Source of the DNA: Vibrio metoecus
Lineage (GTDB): Bacteria; Pseudomonadota; Gammaproteobacteria; Enterobacterales; Vibrionaceae
DNA length: 64,000 nucleotides
Reading direction: 5' to 3'
Assembly: GCF_000696385.1 (NCBI RefSeq)
Contig: NZ_JJMN01000070.1
Coordinates: forward strand, 1-64,000
The translations under genes and the position numbers were made by a program. How positions within the stretch are numbered: the first letter of the stretch is position 1; each line of letters begins with the position of its first letter. A model generated the notes under the pieces. That model saw only the letters and a program-made list of their open reading frames with translations. It ran no database searches and was not told the DNA's origin. This document shows positions 53,320 through 64,000 of this stretch, one piece after another.

Positions 53320-53929
53320 TTATGCCCAGCCTGCAGGGTGGCGTTTACGACGTGGAATGATATGTGGCAATACAAGACCAAGCAGTAAACCAATACCAGC
53401 AACACCACCACCGTAAGTGAAGTATTTCAGCAATAGGTCTTCTTTTTGTCGTATCGAGCTTTGCGCGCAGTTCACGAATTTCTGTTTGTGATTCCGTCAA
53501 CTGCTTGCTGATATCGCCATAGCTGCGTTCTAGATCGGCGATTTGTTGATTGCGTAATTCGAGTGATTCCGCCAGCCCAGTTTTTTCACTATCGGCATTT
53601 TGACGCGCATTCGCGAGCTGATTCTTCACTTCTGCCAGTTCTTTTTCTAGAGCTGGTAAACGCAATGCCGTGCTGACTTCACGGGTCACAAAACGGCTTT
53701 CTACCCAACCTGTACGGCCGCGCTCATCAGCAATCTGGCTGTAACCACTCTCTTTGTTAACGTCGAGCAGCTTAACCTTTTCCCCCGCATCAATGCTGCC
53801 AAGGATACGGTATTGGTTATTTGGGCCTGAATGCATGTAAGTGAAGAGTTTGTCCGCGATGTAGCGGTCTTGCGCGAACGTTGGTGCGGCCAACATGGAT
53901 AAGAGCACCATGCAGATCAGTTTTTTCAC
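53320..53929 (-). CDS. ygiM: SH3-domain membrane-anchored protein, YgiM-like (frameshifted as sequenced)
   Basis: About 202 aa when repaired. Signal peptide (MKKLICMVLLSMLAAPTFA), a bacterial SH3 domain (YMHSGPNNQYRILGSIDAGE, GWVESRFVT), a coiled coil (about residues 92-160) and a C-terminal membrane anchor followed by a basic tail. An extra A on the coding strand at 53449 shifts the end into an odd tryptophan/cysteine-rich tail stopping at 53345. Removing it gives LDTQKEDLLLKYFTYGGGVA, a membrane segment and PRRKRHPAGWA, ending at 53320. In E. coli ygiM adjoins cca; here gspAB separates them. Confidence 0.88.
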
Positions 53930-54021
53930 AGTAAATCCCTTAATTTAAAGATAGATTTGGCGGTAAGTCTCATAAAGTTTGTGGCAAATAGTATGCAGTT
54001 TTGGCAAGCGCTGCAACAAAG

Positions 54022-54042
54022 AAGGGAGGCAAAGCCTCCCTT
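54022..54042 (-). terminator. Hairpin downstream of pit
   Basis: AAGGGAGGC / GCCTCCCTT around AAA. On the minus strand it follows pit but is trailed by CTTTG rather than a full T run. Confidence 0.65.
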
Positions 54043-54096
54043 TCTGTGCGATTGAGTCAATAATGACCGTTCGCTAACACTACGCTTACGTGTCGT

Positions 54097-55359
54097 TTAG
54101 CCGACAAACACGGCCTGAATTGCGTAGAAGAAAACGACGGCCAGTAGGGCACCCGCAGGAAGCGTGATAACCCAAGACGCAACGATATTACGTACTACAC
54201 CGAGGTTCAGTGCGGCAATTCCGCGCGCAAAACCCACACCCAGTACCGCACCCACCAGTGTTTGTGTGGTTGAGATAGGTAGACCCGTACCTGAAGCCAA
54301 AACCACCGTTGAAGCGGTTGCTAACTGAGCGGCAAAACCACGGCTTGGAGTCAATTCTGTAATGCCAGTACCGATAGTTGCCATTACTTTGTGACCTAAT
54401 GTCGCGAGACCCACAACGATACCGAAGCCGCCCAATGGCAGAATCCACCATGCGATAGAGCTTTTCGCGGCCACTTCGCCCATGTGTTCAACGGTTGAAA
54501 CGACTGCTGACAAAGGACCAATCGCGTTTGCTACGTCATTTGAACCGTGAGCAAAAGCCATCGCACATGCGGTGATGACCATCAGTGTGCTGAAAATGCT
54601 TTCCACACCTGAAAACCCATGGTCTTCATCGCGATTAGCAAATTTCTTCTGAATGTACAGGTAACCGCCGACCATCACGATGGCAGAAACGACGGCTGAC
54701 CACATCCAAGCTTCTGGGTTAGTCAGGTGTAAACCCACGTGCTTGAGACCTTTCTTGATCGTAACCAGTGCAATCACCATGGTGGTGATAAACATGTACA
54801 CAGGTACAAAACGTTTCGCGTTGATCAGCGGCTTTTCCGTATCGAAAATGAGGCTTTGTGCACTAACGAATATGAGATAAGCAAAGAAGCCTGAAATCAC
54901 CGGAGTAACGATCCAGCTACCGACAATACCTTGTACTGAGCTCCAATCGACCGCTTCCGTGCCAACAGACACACAAGCAAAACCGATGATGGCACCGATG
55001 ATTGAGTGAGTGGTAGAGACAGGCCAACCCATGTAAGAGGCGACGAGTAGCCAAGTACCTGCAGCCAGCAATGCTGACATCATGCCGTAAATCAGCACAT
55101 CAGGCTTATCGGCGAAAAGAGAGGTTTCAATAACCCCATTACGGATAGTTTCTGTTACTTCGCCACCGGCTAAATAAGCGCCTGCGAATTCAAAAATCAT
55201 CGCAATAATAATAGCTTGTTTAACGGTGAGCGCTTTTGACCCTACGGAAGTGCCCATTGCATTGGCGACGTCATTCGCACCAATACCAATTGCCATCAAG
55301 AAACCGAAGACTGCTGCCACAATAATCAAGACGGTGCCGTAGTTCGCAAGGATTTCCAT
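54097..55359 (-). CDS. pit: Inorganic phosphate transporter, PiT family
   Basis: A 420-aa polytopic inner-membrane symporter. The two inverted PHO4 repeats show as GIGANDVANAMGTSVGSKAL (about residues 25-44) and AHGSNDVANAIGPLSAVV (about 270-287). Matching SxTHSIIGAIIGF and STTQTLVGAVLGVG blocks are present. About ten membrane segments are expected. It is downstream of a DUF47 gene on the same strand, a frequent pairing in which the PhoU-like DUF47 protein is thought to regulate the transporter. Confidence 0.94.
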   Translation of the reverse strand: MEILANYGTVLIIVAAVFGFLMAIGIGANDVANAMGTSVGSKALTVKQAIIIAMIFEFAGAYLAGGEVTETIRNGVIETSLFADKPDVLIYGMMSALLAAGTWLLVASYMGWPVSTTHSIIGAIIGFACVSVGTEAVDWSSVQGIVGSWIVTPVISGFFAYLIFVSAQSLIFDTEKPLINAKRFVPVYMFITTMVIALVTIKKGLKHVGLHLTNPEAWMWSAVVSAIVMVGGYLYIQKKFANRDEDHGFSGVESIFSTLMVITACAMAFAHGSNDVANAIGPLSAVVSTVEHMGEVAAKSSIAWWILPLGGFGIVVGLATLGHKVMATIGTGITELTPSRGFAAQLATASTVVLASGTGLPISTTQTLVGAVLGVGFARGIAALNLGVVRNIVASWVITLPAGALLAVVFFYAIQAVFVG

Positions 55360-55506
55360 CGTAATACCTAGTTGTTGATAACAAGCGGAGCAACCTTGGC
55401 TTGTTTTTGACGCACATAACGACCTTCAGCGTAGAAAATACTCATCGCCTAGCAGGTCGTCATACTGTGGTTGCTCTTCGTTATTTGGTTAACTTTAACT
55501 TTAAAT

Positions 55507-56193
55507 TTAAGAACGAGAGAGCATCAGCTCTAAGCGAGCGCCAACGCGCTGCGCTTGGTCGGCAATGCCGCCCATCCATTCCAGAATTTTGTACAAGAAC
55601 ATCACATCGATAGGGTTCATTCTCGATTCGATGGCCATCAATTGTTGGCGCAGGCGAATCTGCATGCTATCGGTGTCATCTTCAATCACATCCAGTTGAT
55701 GGATCATTTCAGCCACGAGCGTTACCTCACGACCTTTGAATCCAGTTTCCAATAACTCGTCGAGCTCGTTGATCACATTCTGCGCTTGGTTAGCCGCGTC
55801 TAAACAACGTTTAACGTAAGCGATGAAGTTTTCTTGGAGAGGCTCAGGGATGACAAGCTGACGGCCATATACACGGCCCGCAATGTCTTTGGCGAGGTTT
55901 GCGAGTTTATCCTGTTGAGTAAGAAGCTCAAGCATGTCACTACGATCAACAGGCATGAACAAACCGCGAGGAAGTTTAAGACGAATTTCACGCTTTAACA
56001 CGTCAGCTTCTTTCTCAAGATGAGAAATCTGTGCACGAATTTCACCTGCTTTTTCCCAATCACCTTTGTTACAGACTTCAAAGAAGTTGATCAGATGAGA
56101 GCAGCATTCATTCACGCACACAACGTGGCGTTGCAAAGGCTTAATCGGGGACTTTGCAAATAACCCCATGATTGTATTTACTGGCATGGTCAT
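55507..56193 (-). CDS. DUF47 family PhoU-like protein
   Basis: A 228-aa all-helical protein of the DUF47/TIGR00153 family, related in fold to PhoU. Family blocks include GLFAKSPIKPLQRHV near the start, EKEADVLKREIRLKLPRGLF (about residues 70-90) and DRSDMLELLTQQDKLAN. It probably modulates the Pit transporter encoded 147 bp downstream. The start is uncertain between two ATG codons two residues apart. Confidence 0.9.
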   Translation of the reverse strand: MTMPVNTIMGLFAKSPIKPLQRHVVCVNECCSHLINFFEVCNKGDWEKAGEIRAQISHLEKEADVLKREIRLKLPRGLFMPVDRSDMLELLTQQDKLANLAKDIAGRVYGRQLVIPEPLQENFIAYVKRCLDAANQAQNVINELDELLETGFKGREVTLVAEMIHQLDVIEDDTDSMQIRLRQQLMAIESRMNPIDVMFLYKILEWMGGIADQAQRVGARLELMLSRS

Positions 56194-56392
56194 TCAACCT
56201 AATAGCTATAACCTTGAAATAACATACACCATAATATGGTGAAATGTTGAGCGTTGGCTATAAAGGCGCGCATGTTAACCCAAACATCGTCGCAATAAAA
56301 CTGTTTTAGATCATGATTGGGCGGATATTTCTCTCTTGCTCCGCTGTCTATAAGGCAATATCCTGTCGGCATCTGCATCGAAAGGTATAACT

Positions 56393-57912
56393 ATGGAAAC
56401 CGAGATAGAACTGAAGTTTTTTGTTTCTCCAGAATTTTCAACGATTTTAAGCGCTAAGATTTCTGAAACCAAAGTACTTCAGCATAGCTGTCGGGAGTTA
56501 GGAAACACTTACTTTGATACCCCCGATAACTGGTTACGTCAGCATGATATTGGATTGCGCATCCGTCGTTTTGATGACGTCTATGTCCAAACGGTGAAAA
56601 CCGCAGGTCGTGTGGTCGCCGGTTTACATCAGCGCCCAGAGTTCAACGCTGAACATCACAGCAACGACCCTGATCTCTCTTTGCATCCTGCGGATATCTG
56701 GCCGCAAGGAAAAGACCTCTCTCAATTACAAGCGGAGCTTATGCCGTCTTTTTCTCAACCAACTTTACCCGTGAACAATGGCTGATTGGCATGGCTGATG
56801 GTAGCCAAGTCGAAGTCGCCTTTGACCAAGGTGTGGTGGTGGCGGGCGATCGCCAAGAACCGATTTGTGAAGTAGAGCTTGAGCTTAAGTCAGGCCAAAC
56901 GGATGCTCTATTTACACTGGCGCGCCAGCTGTGTGAACTCGGTGGTATGCGTTTAGGTAACCTTAGTAAAGCTGCGCGCGGTTATCGCTTAGCCGCCAAT
57001 TATTCGGGGGATGAAATCCAACCGATGGCGTTGGTCAGTGTTGATAAGAATGACACCGCAGAATCTTGCTTTATTCGTGCTTTGGAACATGCGTTAGCGC
57101 ACTGGCATTACCATGAACAGATTTACACGGAACGTGAAGCGGTGGCTGCGCTGCATGAGATTCGCCATGCGGTGAGTTACCTGCGCCAACTGCTTTCTGT
57201 CTACGGAGGCATTATTCCGCGCCGTGCCAGCGCCATTTTGCGCCAAGAGCTGAAATGGTTAGAACAAGAGCTGCAGTGGCTGAAAGAGTTTGAGTATCTG
57301 GAAAGCCTGCAAGAAGATAAAGGTTATGCACTGCGTAAACTGGATGCTCGTAAGTTTCTCGTTACCGCACTGAAAACCTTACAAGAAAGCCTACCGCAGC
57401 GTGAGGATACACTCCGTTTGCTCAGTAGTGCTCGCTACACCGGCTTGTTGCTCGATTTAAGTCGCTGGGTACTGACTCGTGGTTGGCAACCGTTCTTGGA
57501 TGACAAAGCACGTGAGAAAATGGCGCTGTCACTCGAAGCCTTCTCCGTGAAACAACTCGACCGCACATGGGCTGAGCTGATGGAGGCCTTCCCTCCGGGT
57601 AAAGCGTTAACCGTACAAGAGTATGTGGATCAGCAGTATCGCCTAATGCGTAACCTGTACACCGGCGTCAGTTTTGCGGGCTTGTATGATGCAGAGGATC
57701 GCCAAGCATTCCGTATGCCATGGGCGGATTTATTGCATGGTATCGATGATTTATTGCGCTTGAAGCCCTTAGAGCGTTTGGTCGATTTACTGCAAGATGA
57801 AGAACAAGATCAACTTAAGCGTTGGTTGATTCGCCAAGAGAACTCGATTTTGCATGCCATGGAGCAAAGCCGCACTATGGGTGTTGAAGCACATCCTTAT
57901 TGGCGTGAATAA
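56393..57912 (+). CDS. ygiF: Inorganic triphosphatase, CYTH-CHAD protein YgiF (frameshifted as sequenced)
   Basis: About 505 aa when repaired. The N-terminal CYTH domain starts METEIELKFFVSPEFS (ExExK motif) and contains LGNTYFDTPDNWLRQHDIGL. A C-terminal CHAD domain (about residues 215-480) has conserved histidines, as in ALHEIRHAVSYLRQLL. E. coli YgiF hydrolyses inorganic triphosphate. Two extra T residues, about 56747 and within 56749-56753, break the frame in the CYTH domain; removing them gives MPLFSTNFTREQWLIGMADG. In E. coli it is directly followed by glnE; here a chemotaxis gene intervenes. Confidence 0.92.
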
Positions 57913-58259
57913 GCCTTCTCATATTGAGATAAATTCAACAATCGTGCGCAAACGGATCAGGGAGGCTTAGGCCTCCCTGATTGCGATCAAAGGTCTAGCA
58001 ATCCCTGTCACAGGATGAAAAAGACTTTAGCTTTAGCGGTTTAGGCCGATAGCAAGGTAAGACGATAGTAAAGTCGAGGGCGAGCGTTGTTCGGAAGCGG
58101 GCAAAGATCACAAATTATTTTCCTAAACGAAAGAATTAGCGATATTCCGCGCATTGGCTTGGCTTTATCTTTGTTATCATCACCGTCGATTTATTTAAGG
58201 GGCCATGTTTGGCTGCCAACTGTTTTGTCACTCAGTCTCAACAATATGGAGTAAGGATA
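57913..58259. other. Intergenic region upstream of the chemotaxis gene
   Basis: About 350 bp without a gene. It contains the hairpin CAGGGAGGC / GCCTCCCTG at 57958-57979, which has no T run, and presumably the promoter of the chemotaxis gene. AAGGAT at 58253-58258 is its ribosome binding site. Nothing else was recognised. Confidence 0.45.
57958..57979. repeat. Inverted repeat after ygiF
   Basis: A 9-bp perfect stem (57958-57966 with 57971-57979) and TTAG loop. Its core GGGAGGC is shared with the hairpin after pit at 54022-54042. Not followed by a T run. Confidence 0.7.
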
Positions 58260-59519
58260 ATGACAACGATGTCGTTTAAACCGTGGGAGCGCCTGATCAC
58301 CGATATTCGCCTTGTGCCTAAAATGGTGATGTTAATGGTGTTCAGTACGGCGTTGATCGTTGGCAAACAACTTTGGGATCGCCCCATACTTTTTACCAAT
58401 CCTTATTGACCGCAACCAATAGCGTTGAAGTCGCGCAGCAGCATTACGATAACTACCTTGTGCAAGTGTTTTGGCAAACGCTGTTGTTGATTGCAGTATT
58501 CGTGGTGCTCTTGTTGTTTGCCGCTCGCGTCATGTTAAGACAAACCCAGTATCTCAATGATGCGATCAAGTTGATGGCACAACGCAACTTATCTGAACCG
58601 ATCAATATGGATTGTAAAGATGAGTACGGCGATGTGGCACGAGAGCTAGAAAAAACTCGCCGCCAGCTACAAGATTTGATCCGTATGCAGATGAATGCCT
58701 CACAAGAGCTGACTTCGCTAACGGAAGTCATGACGATGAGCATGTCGGAAACCAAAGACTCGGCGCAAGAAGAGTTCAACGAAATTGACCAATTGGCGAC
58801 GGCGATGAGTGAGATGTCGTCAACGGTCCAAACTGTGGCAGAACATGCGCAGAGTGCCTCTTCGCTCACGGAAAATGCTTCGCAGCAAGCTAAAACTGGG
58901 CAACAGTTTGTCAAAAGCACCATCAGCAAAATGAGTGAACTGTCGAAAGACATCAGCTCTTCTGCGCAAGCCGTCAATCAGGTGGAAGAGCGAGTGGTGG
59001 CGATCAGCAGCGTAGTCGGGACGATTCGCGGTATTTCAGAACAGACCAACTTGCTTGCGCTTAACGCGGCGATTGAAGCTGCGCGTGCTGGTGAAGCAGG
59101 ACGTGGTTTTGCGGTGGTTGCCGATGAAGTGCGTAACTTGGCTCAACGTACGCAAAATAGCGACAGTGGAAATCCAAGAGATGATTTCTCAACTGCAAAA
59201 CAGCGCCAACAGTGCGGTGGATTTAATGGAGAAAAGCGTGGTGCAAGCCGCCGATGGGGTTGAGCTGATCACCAACGCGGGCAGTGAACTGGATGGCATC
59301 GTGAACCAAGTTCAGCAGCTCAACGACATGAACTTCCAAATTGCGGCGGCGGCGGGTCAGCAAAGCAGCGTGGCAGAAGAGATGAATGAAAATCTCAATA
59401 ATGTGCGTGAGTTGGTGGAAGGCTCCGTGACGGTGATGACCGAGCTACTGGAAACTTCAGAAATCATGCAAAACAACGCCGAAGAGTTGGACCGCAAGAT
59501 CACTGCCTTTCGTGTGTAA
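58260..59519 (+). CDS. Methyl-accepting chemotaxis protein (frameshifted as sequenced)
   Basis: About 418 aa when repaired. Two membrane segments (about residues 24-38 and 70-90) flank a periplasmic part of only about 30-35 residues, too small for a usual sensor domain. A HAMP-like region and the signalling hairpin tip [20 protein letters not shown] and [20 protein letters not shown] follow. Extra C residues at 58380 and in 58382-58385, and an extra G at 59162, split it into three frames. Removing them gives [14 protein letters not shown] and RTQNSTVEIQEM. It sits between ygiF and glnE, adjacent genes in E. coli. Confidence 0.92.
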
Positions 59520-59556
59520 CTGATCACGATGCTTATCAACTGAAAATATTTCGAGT

Positions 59557-59592
59557 AAAACGCCCACAACTGTTCTGTGGGCGTTTTTTTTA
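59557..59592 (+). terminator. Terminator of the chemotaxis gene
   Basis: AAAACGCCCACA pairs with TGTGGGCGTTTT around ACTGTTC and ends in T8. Confidence 0.93.
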
Positions 59593-59642
59593 AGCCTGAG
59601 TTTGCGATATAACTAGTGAACATTCAAAGACAAGGAAGCATC

Positions 59643-62492
59643 ATGTCACTGCCCAGCGCGCTTTTGCCTACCGCCGAGTTGCATTATCAATCATTGATTT
59701 CTGATCATCCGCAAGTCGCGAATTGGCCTTCGACTTTAGTGAGTCAATTGCATTATGTGCTCGGTTTGAGTCAATTTGTGGCACAAACCTTACAGCGTGA
59801 TGAGCACTTGTGTCAGGTGCTCCCAACCTTATTGGCGCAACCAAGCCGTGAGCAGGACTACCGTACAGAGCTCGCCCAGTGGTTAACCGAGTGTCAGGAT
59901 GAAACGGCAGCACAAAAACGTCTACGCCAGTTTCGTAACCAAGAAATGGTTTATATTGCGTGGCGTGATTTCTGTGCGAGTTGGACATTAGAAGAGAGCC
60001 TTTCTCACCTTTCCCAACTGGCGGAAGCACTGATTTTTGAAAGCTACCAATGGCTTTATCAACGCTGCTGTCTGGAAATGGGTACGCCATGCAATGCGCA
60101 AGGTGAAGCTCAGCCGATGCTGATCATTGGCATGGGTAAACTCGGTGGTGGTGAGCTCAACTTTTCTTCCGATATCGATTTGATTTTCACTTATCCCGAG
60201 AATGGTGAAACGCAAGGCGCGCGCCGCTCGATTGCCAATGCGCAATTTTTCACGCGCTTAGGTCAGCGCTTGATCAAACTGCTCGATCAATCCACGCCGG
60301 ATGGTTTTTGTTACCGAGTGGATATGCGTTTGCGTCCGTTTGGCGACAGCGGTCCACTGGCGATGAGTTATGCCGCATTAGAGGATTACTACCAAGAGCA
60401 GGGGCGTGACTGGGAGCGCTACGCGATGATCAAAGCGCGAGTGATGGGGCGGGAAATGTACCCGCAATACCAAGAACTGCGCCAGATGCTGCGCCCATTC
60501 GTGTTTCGTCGTTACATTGACTTCAGTGCGATTCAATCCCTACGCCGAATGAAATCGATGATCAGCAGCGAAGTGCGCCGCCGAGGTTTGAGCAACAACA
60601 TCAAGCTCGGTGCTGGCGGCATTCGTGAAGTGGAGTTTATCGCGCAAGTGTTCCAATTGATTCGTGGTGGACGTGAGCCAAGCTTACGTAAACGCGGCTT
60701 GCTAGAAACACTTGATGCGATTGCGGAGCTTGAGCTGCTGACGAAGGAACAAGTCCAAGATCTGCGTGATGCCTACCGCTTTTTACGTCGTTTGGAAAAT
60801 TTGTTGCAAGCGATGGCGGATAAGCAAACCCAAACACTGCCCGATAAAGAAGATGATCAACTGCGCCTTGCGGTAGCGATGGGCTTGGCTGACTGGCCGA
60901 ACTTGCAACAACAAGTGAGTGAACAAATGCAGCGTGTGCATAACGTGTTTGCGACCTTGATTGGTGAAGAAGATGAGGATGAAGAGCAAGCGGTGGCTCG
61001 TCATTTCCATGAATTGTGGGATATGGCACATAAGCCTGAGGTGATTGAACACATTATCCAACAAGATCTTGGCTTGCTTGATGGCGCAGAGCAGATCCGA
61101 ACGATCACCCAATTTAAAGAGGATCTCGCTAAACGCACTATTGGCCCGCGTGGGCGTGAGGTGCTTAACCGACTGATGCCCAAAGTCTATCAAGCGATCT
61201 TTGCTCATCCAGAAGCGGAGTTTGGCGTTTCTCGCGTGTTGGCACTGCTACATAGCATTGCCACGCGTACCACTTACCTTGAACTGCTTGATGAACACCC
61301 TGCCGCATTAGTGCAGTTGGTGCGCTTGTGTACCGCCAGCCCGATGATTTCAGAGCAATTGGCTCGTTATCCGATCTTGCTCGATGAGTTGATTGATCCA
61401 CAGCATCTGTATAACCCGATCCCGCTTGAATCCTACAAAACGGAGTTGCGTGATTTCCTCGCACGTATTCCGGAAGACGATATGGAGCAGCAGATGGAAG
61501 GGCTGCGCCAGTTTAAACAGATCTCTATTCTGCGCATTGCTGCGGCGGATATTGCGGGCGCATTACCAATCATGAAAGTCAGTGATCACTTAACTTACCT
61601 TGCCGAGGCGATTGTGGAAGCGGTGATCAGCCAAGCGTGGTTACAAGTGAGCAGTAAATATGGCGAGCCGACTCATCTTAAAGATCGTGATGGCAAAGGT
61701 TTTGCCGTGGTGGGTTATGGCAAAGTCGGCGGCTGGGAGCTAGGTTATAACTCCGATCTCGACATCGTCTTTATGCACGACTGCCCGGTTGAAGTGAACA
61801 CCGACGGCGAGAAAAGTATTGATGGCCGCCAGTTCTATCTGCGTTTAGCGCAGCGCATCATCCATATTTTCTCTACCCGTACGGCATCTGGCATTTTGTA
61901 TGAAGTCGATACCCGATTGCGTCCCTCCGGAGCTTCCGGCCTGCTGGTGAGTCCAACGGATGCCTTTGATGAATATCAGCACAAAGAAGCGTGGACATGG
62001 GAGCACCAAGCACTGGTTCGTGCCCGCATGATTTATGGGGATGAGCCTCTGCAACAAGCCTTTGCAACGATACGTCATGAGATTCTCTGTTTGCCGCGTG
62101 AGGAACAAAAACTCAAACAAGAGGTGGTCGATATGCGGATCAAAATGCGCGATCACCTCGGCGGCAAAAAAAGCTGGGGCGTTTTTATGCTCAAGCAAGA
62201 TGAAGGGGGAATTACCGATATTGAATTTTTAGCGCAATATCTGGTCTTACGCTTTAGTCATCAACAACCTAAGCTGACCCGTTGGTCAGATAATGTGCGC
62301 ATTTTTGAATCCTTGATGAATCATCAAGTGATGGAGGAATCACAAGCCTTGGCATTGACCCATGCGTATACCAGCATGCGCGACCAAATTCATCGTCGTA
62401 ACCTACTCAATCAATCGGCGGATGTGCGTGATTCCCAATTTGTGCTTGAACGTGAACAAGTGATACAAGCTTGGCAGCAGTGGCTCAGTTGA
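59643..62492 (+). CDS. glnE: Glutamine synthetase adenylyltransferase / deadenylase
   Basis: A 949-aa bifunctional enzyme that adenylylates and deadenylylates glutamine synthetase under PII control. Two nucleotidyltransferase domains are visible: [20 protein letters not shown] (about residues 162-181, deadenylylase half) and [20 protein letters not shown] (about 692-711, adenylyltransferase half). Each is followed by its helical domain. ATG 59643 is chosen because AAGGAAG lies 4 nt upstream; a longer frame from 59616 is not needed. It precedes hldE. Confidence 0.97.
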   Translation: MSLPSALLPTAELHYQSLISDHPQVANWPSTLVSQLHYVLGLSQFVAQTLQRDEHLCQVLPTLLAQPSREQDYRTELAQWLTECQDETAAQKRLRQFRNQEMVYIAWRDFCASWTLEESLSHLSQLAEALIFESYQWLYQRCCLEMGTPCNAQGEAQPMLIIGMGKLGGGELNFSSDIDLIFTYPENGETQGARRSIANAQFFTRLGQRLIKLLDQSTPDGFCYRVDMRLRPFGDSGPLAMSYAALEDYYQEQGRDWERYAMIKARVMGREMYPQYQELRQMLRPFVFRRYIDFSAIQSLRRMKSMISSEVRRRGLSNNIKLGAGGIREVEFIAQVFQLIRGGREPSLRKRGLLETLDAIAELELLTKEQVQDLRDAYRFLRRLENLLQAMADKQTQTLPDKEDDQLRLAVAMGLADWPNLQQQVSEQMQRVHNVFATLIGEEDEDEEQAVARHFHELWDMAHKPEVIEHIIQQDLGLLDGAEQIRTITQFKEDLAKRTIGPRGREVLNRLMPKVYQAIFAHPEAEFGVSRVLALLHSIATRTTYLELLDEHPAALVQLVRLCTASPMISEQLARYPILLDELIDPQHLYNPIPLESYKTELRDFLARIPEDDMEQQMEGLRQFKQISILRIAAADIAGALPIMKVSDHLTYLAEAIVEAVISQAWLQVSSKYGEPTHLKDRDGKGFAVVGYGKVGGWELGYNSDLDIVFMHDCPVEVNTDGEKSIDGRQFYLRLAQRIIHIFSTRTASGILYEVDTRLRPSGASGLLVSPTDAFDEYQHKEAWTWEHQALVRARMIYGDEPLQQAFATIRHEILCLPREEQKLKQEVVDMRIKMRDHLGGKKSWGVFMLKQDEGGITDIEFLAQYLVLRFSHQQPKLTRWSDNVRIFESLMNHQVMEESQALALTHAYTSMRDQIHRRNLLNQSADVRDSQFVLEREQVIQAWQQWLS

Positions 62493-62555
62493 GCACTTCT
62501 GCCGCCTAGGCGGCTGTGATAAACTCCGCCCCAATCGGATTATTGGAGATTGAGA

Positions 62556-63986
62556 ATGAAACCAGTCCTACCTGACTACAGCAAAGCGGGTGTGTTAATT
62601 GTCGGTGATGTGATGCTTGATCGTTACTGGTATGGCCCTACTGGCCGTATCTCACCGGAAGCCCCTGTGCCAGTGGTAAAAGTAGAGCAGAGTGAAGAGC
62701 GTCCTGGTGGTGCAGCTAACGTTGCGATGAACATTGCCTCTTTAGGTGGCCATGCACATATCATTGGCCTGACTGGGCAAGATGAACCGGCGAGTGTGTT
62801 AACCGATAAGCTGACCTCGTTGAAGGTTCATTGTGATTTTGTCGCGCTGCCGAATTACCCGACCATCACTAAATTGCGTGTATTGAGCCGGGGTCAGCAA
62901 CTGATCCGTCTGGATTTCGAAGATAAGTTTGAAAATACCGATGCGCAGTTGATCTTATCGCGCATGGAAAGTGCCTTGTCTAACGTTCGTGCAGTGATCT
63001 TGTCTGACTACGCCAAAGGTGCGCTAGAGCACGTGCAGCAATTCATTCAAAAAGCCAATGCAGCGGGTGTTCCCGTGTTTATCGATCCCAAAGGCAGCGA
63101 TTTTGAACGCTACCGTGGTGCATCACTCCTCACGCCAAATATGTCTGAGTTTGAAGCGGTAGTGGGTAAAGTGAAATCAGAGCAAGAGCTGGTAGAAAAA
63201 GGCTTTGCGCTGATTGAACAGTTTGATCTGGGGGCATTACTGGTCACTCGTAGTGAACACGGTATGACACTGCTCCGCCGTGGTATAGAGCCTTTCCATT
63301 TACCAACCCAAGCCAAAGAAGTGTATGACGTGACGGGCGCGGGCGATACGGTGATTTCTGTGCTAGCGGCTTCTGTTGCGGCAGGCAAAGCGCTCGATGA
63401 AGCTTGCGCTCTGGCTAACGCCGCTGCCGGTGTTGTGGTCGGTAAACTGGGTACATCAACCGTTTCAACGATTGAATTGGCAGAAGCGGTACACGGTAGC
63501 AAAGACACCGACTATGGCGTGATCAGCGAAGATGCACTGATTGAAGCCGTGAAGAAAGCGCAAGCTCGTGGCGAAAAAGTGGTGATGACTAACGGCTGTT
63601 TTGACATCTTGCATGCCGGTCATGTTTCCTATCTTAACCATGCAGCAGAACTGGGCGATCGCCTGATAGTTGCCGTTAACACAGATGAATCGGTAAAACG
63701 CCTGAAAGGCCCTGGCCGTCCTGTGAATAGCACCGATCGTCGTATGGCGGTATTGGCAGGTCTTGGCGCTGTAGACTGGGTAGTGCCATTTGGTGAGGAT
63801 ACACCACAACGTTTGATCGCAGCCGTTTTACCTGATTTATTGGTTAAAGGTGGCGATTACAAACCAGAAGATATTGCCGGCGGGCAAGAAGTGATTGCGG
63901 CTGGCGGTGAAGTCAAAGTTCTGAACTTTGAAGAAGGTTGTTCAACAACCGAAATTATTGAAGCGATCAAAGGTGGCCGCGGTTAA
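62556..63986 (+). CDS. hldE: Bifunctional heptose 7-phosphate kinase / heptose 1-phosphate adenylyltransferase
   Basis: A 476-aa enzyme making ADP-heptose for the lipopolysaccharide inner core. The N-terminal ribokinase-fold domain (1-320) has [38 protein letters not shown] and the catalytic [11 protein letters not shown]. The C-terminal nucleotidyltransferase domain (about 340-476) has [17 protein letters not shown] with the HxGH motif. ATG 62556 follows TGGAGA; two codons upstream are ignored. glnE-hldE adjacency is conserved in enterobacteria. Confidence 0.97.
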   Translation: MKPVLPDYSKAGVLIVGDVMLDRYWYGPTGRISPEAPVPVVKVEQSEERPGGAANVAMNIASLGGHAHIIGLTGQDEPASVLTDKLTSLKVHCDFVALPNYPTITKLRVLSRGQQLIRLDFEDKFENTDAQLILSRMESALSNVRAVILSDYAKGALEHVQQFIQKANAAGVPVFIDPKGSDFERYRGASLLTPNMSEFEAVVGKVKSEQELVEKGFALIEQFDLGALLVTRSEHGMTLLRRGIEPFHLPTQAKEVYDVTGAGDTVISVLAASVAAGKALDEACALANAAAGVVVGKLGTSTVSTIELAEAVHGSKDTDYGVISEDALIEAVKKAQARGEKVVMTNGCFDILHAGHVSYLNHAAELGDRLIVAVNTDESVKRLKGPGRPVNSTDRRMAVLAGLGAVDWVVPFGEDTPQRLIAAVLPDLLVKGGDYKPEDIAGGQEVIAAGGEVKVLNFEEGCSTTEIIEAIKGGRG

Positions 63987-64000
63987 TTCTGCGCCACAAA

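Noticed and set aside
53345..53460. A tryptophan/cysteine-rich C-terminus of the SH3 protein as a novel domain
   Set aside because: It results from one extra base at 53449. The other phase gives a normal membrane anchor and basic tail.
57958..57979. Intrinsic terminator after ygiF
   Set aside because: The stem is strong but there is no T run, so it was listed as an inverted repeat instead.
60783..61208. Several 130-140-codon minus-strand frames inside glnE
   Set aside because: glnE is intact and full length with both catalytic domains, so the opposite frames are shadows.

Overview
The window looks like a contiguous piece of a gamma-proteobacterial chromosome, most likely chromosome 1 of Vibrio cholerae or a very close relative. 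I base this on gene order recalled from memory: leuABCD, leuO, ilvIH, serA, rpiA, 6S RNA, zapA, ubiH/ubiI, nadB, rpoE-rseABC, lepAB-rnc-era-recO-pdxJ-acpS, varS, rlmD-relA-mazG-pyrG-eno, cca, gspAB, pit, glnE, hldE. It also rests on the presence of an MJ1255/VC2487-family gene. Nothing was checked against a database. No prophage, insertion sequence, integron or CRISPR array was seen. The content is core metabolism, translation, cell-envelope and stress-response genes.

Layout. 1-330: distal end of an rRNA operon (tRNA-Thr, 5S, terminator). 345-6311: a DUF547 gene and the leuABCD operon on the minus strand, with leader peptide, attenuator and promoter. 6463-10174: TetR regulator, PAP2 phosphatase, MJ1255-family glycosyltransferase and leuO. 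10290-14814: acyl-CoA synthetase and ilvIH. 14860-18200: serA, rpiA, 5-formyl-THF cyclo-ligase, 6S RNA and zapA on the minus strand. 18443-21535: ygfB, ubiH, ubiI. 21582-25834: a small unknown gene, a structured intergenic region, ygfZ, sdhE/cptA, nadB. 26223-29000: sigma-E operon. 29113-35485: lepA, lepB, rnc, era, recO, pdxJ, acpS. 35739-38726: a cassette of outer-membrane barrel, small phosphate-binding-like periplasmic protein and CHASE8-like/HAMP/GGDEF diguanylate cyclase. 38714-49556: varS (barA), rlmD, relA, mazG, pyrG, eno. 49583-57912: cca, gspAB, ygiM-like SH3 protein, DUF47-pit, ygiF. 58260-63986: methyl-accepting chemotaxis protein, glnE, hldE.

The most striking property is a set of frame lesions in 14 genes: leuC, the tetR-type gene, the glycosyltransferase, ilvH, rpoE, lepA, rnc, era, the barrel gene, the diguanylate cyclase, gspA, ygiM, ygiF and the chemotaxis gene. 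Every lesion can be repaired by removing extra single bases (about 30 in all). None needs a base added. The extra bases tend to fall in clusters of two or three within about 30 bp. In rpoE, leuC, tetR and the barrel gene three insertions cancel, leaving a scrambled segment or an in-frame stop. Because era and other central genes are hit, base-calling or assembly error is the leading explanation. The affected genes are annotated as full-length loci with the lesion positions given.

The best candidate for a little-described biological system is the barrel / phosphate-binding-like / diguanylate cyclase cassette at 35.7-38.7 kb. Its layout (outer membrane, periplasm, inner-membrane cyclase) recalls YfiBNR-type envelope control of c-di-GMP, but with different partner proteins. 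Secondary candidates are the translationally coupled PAP2-glycosyltransferase pair and an unexplained structured intergenic region at about 22.1-22.4 kb.
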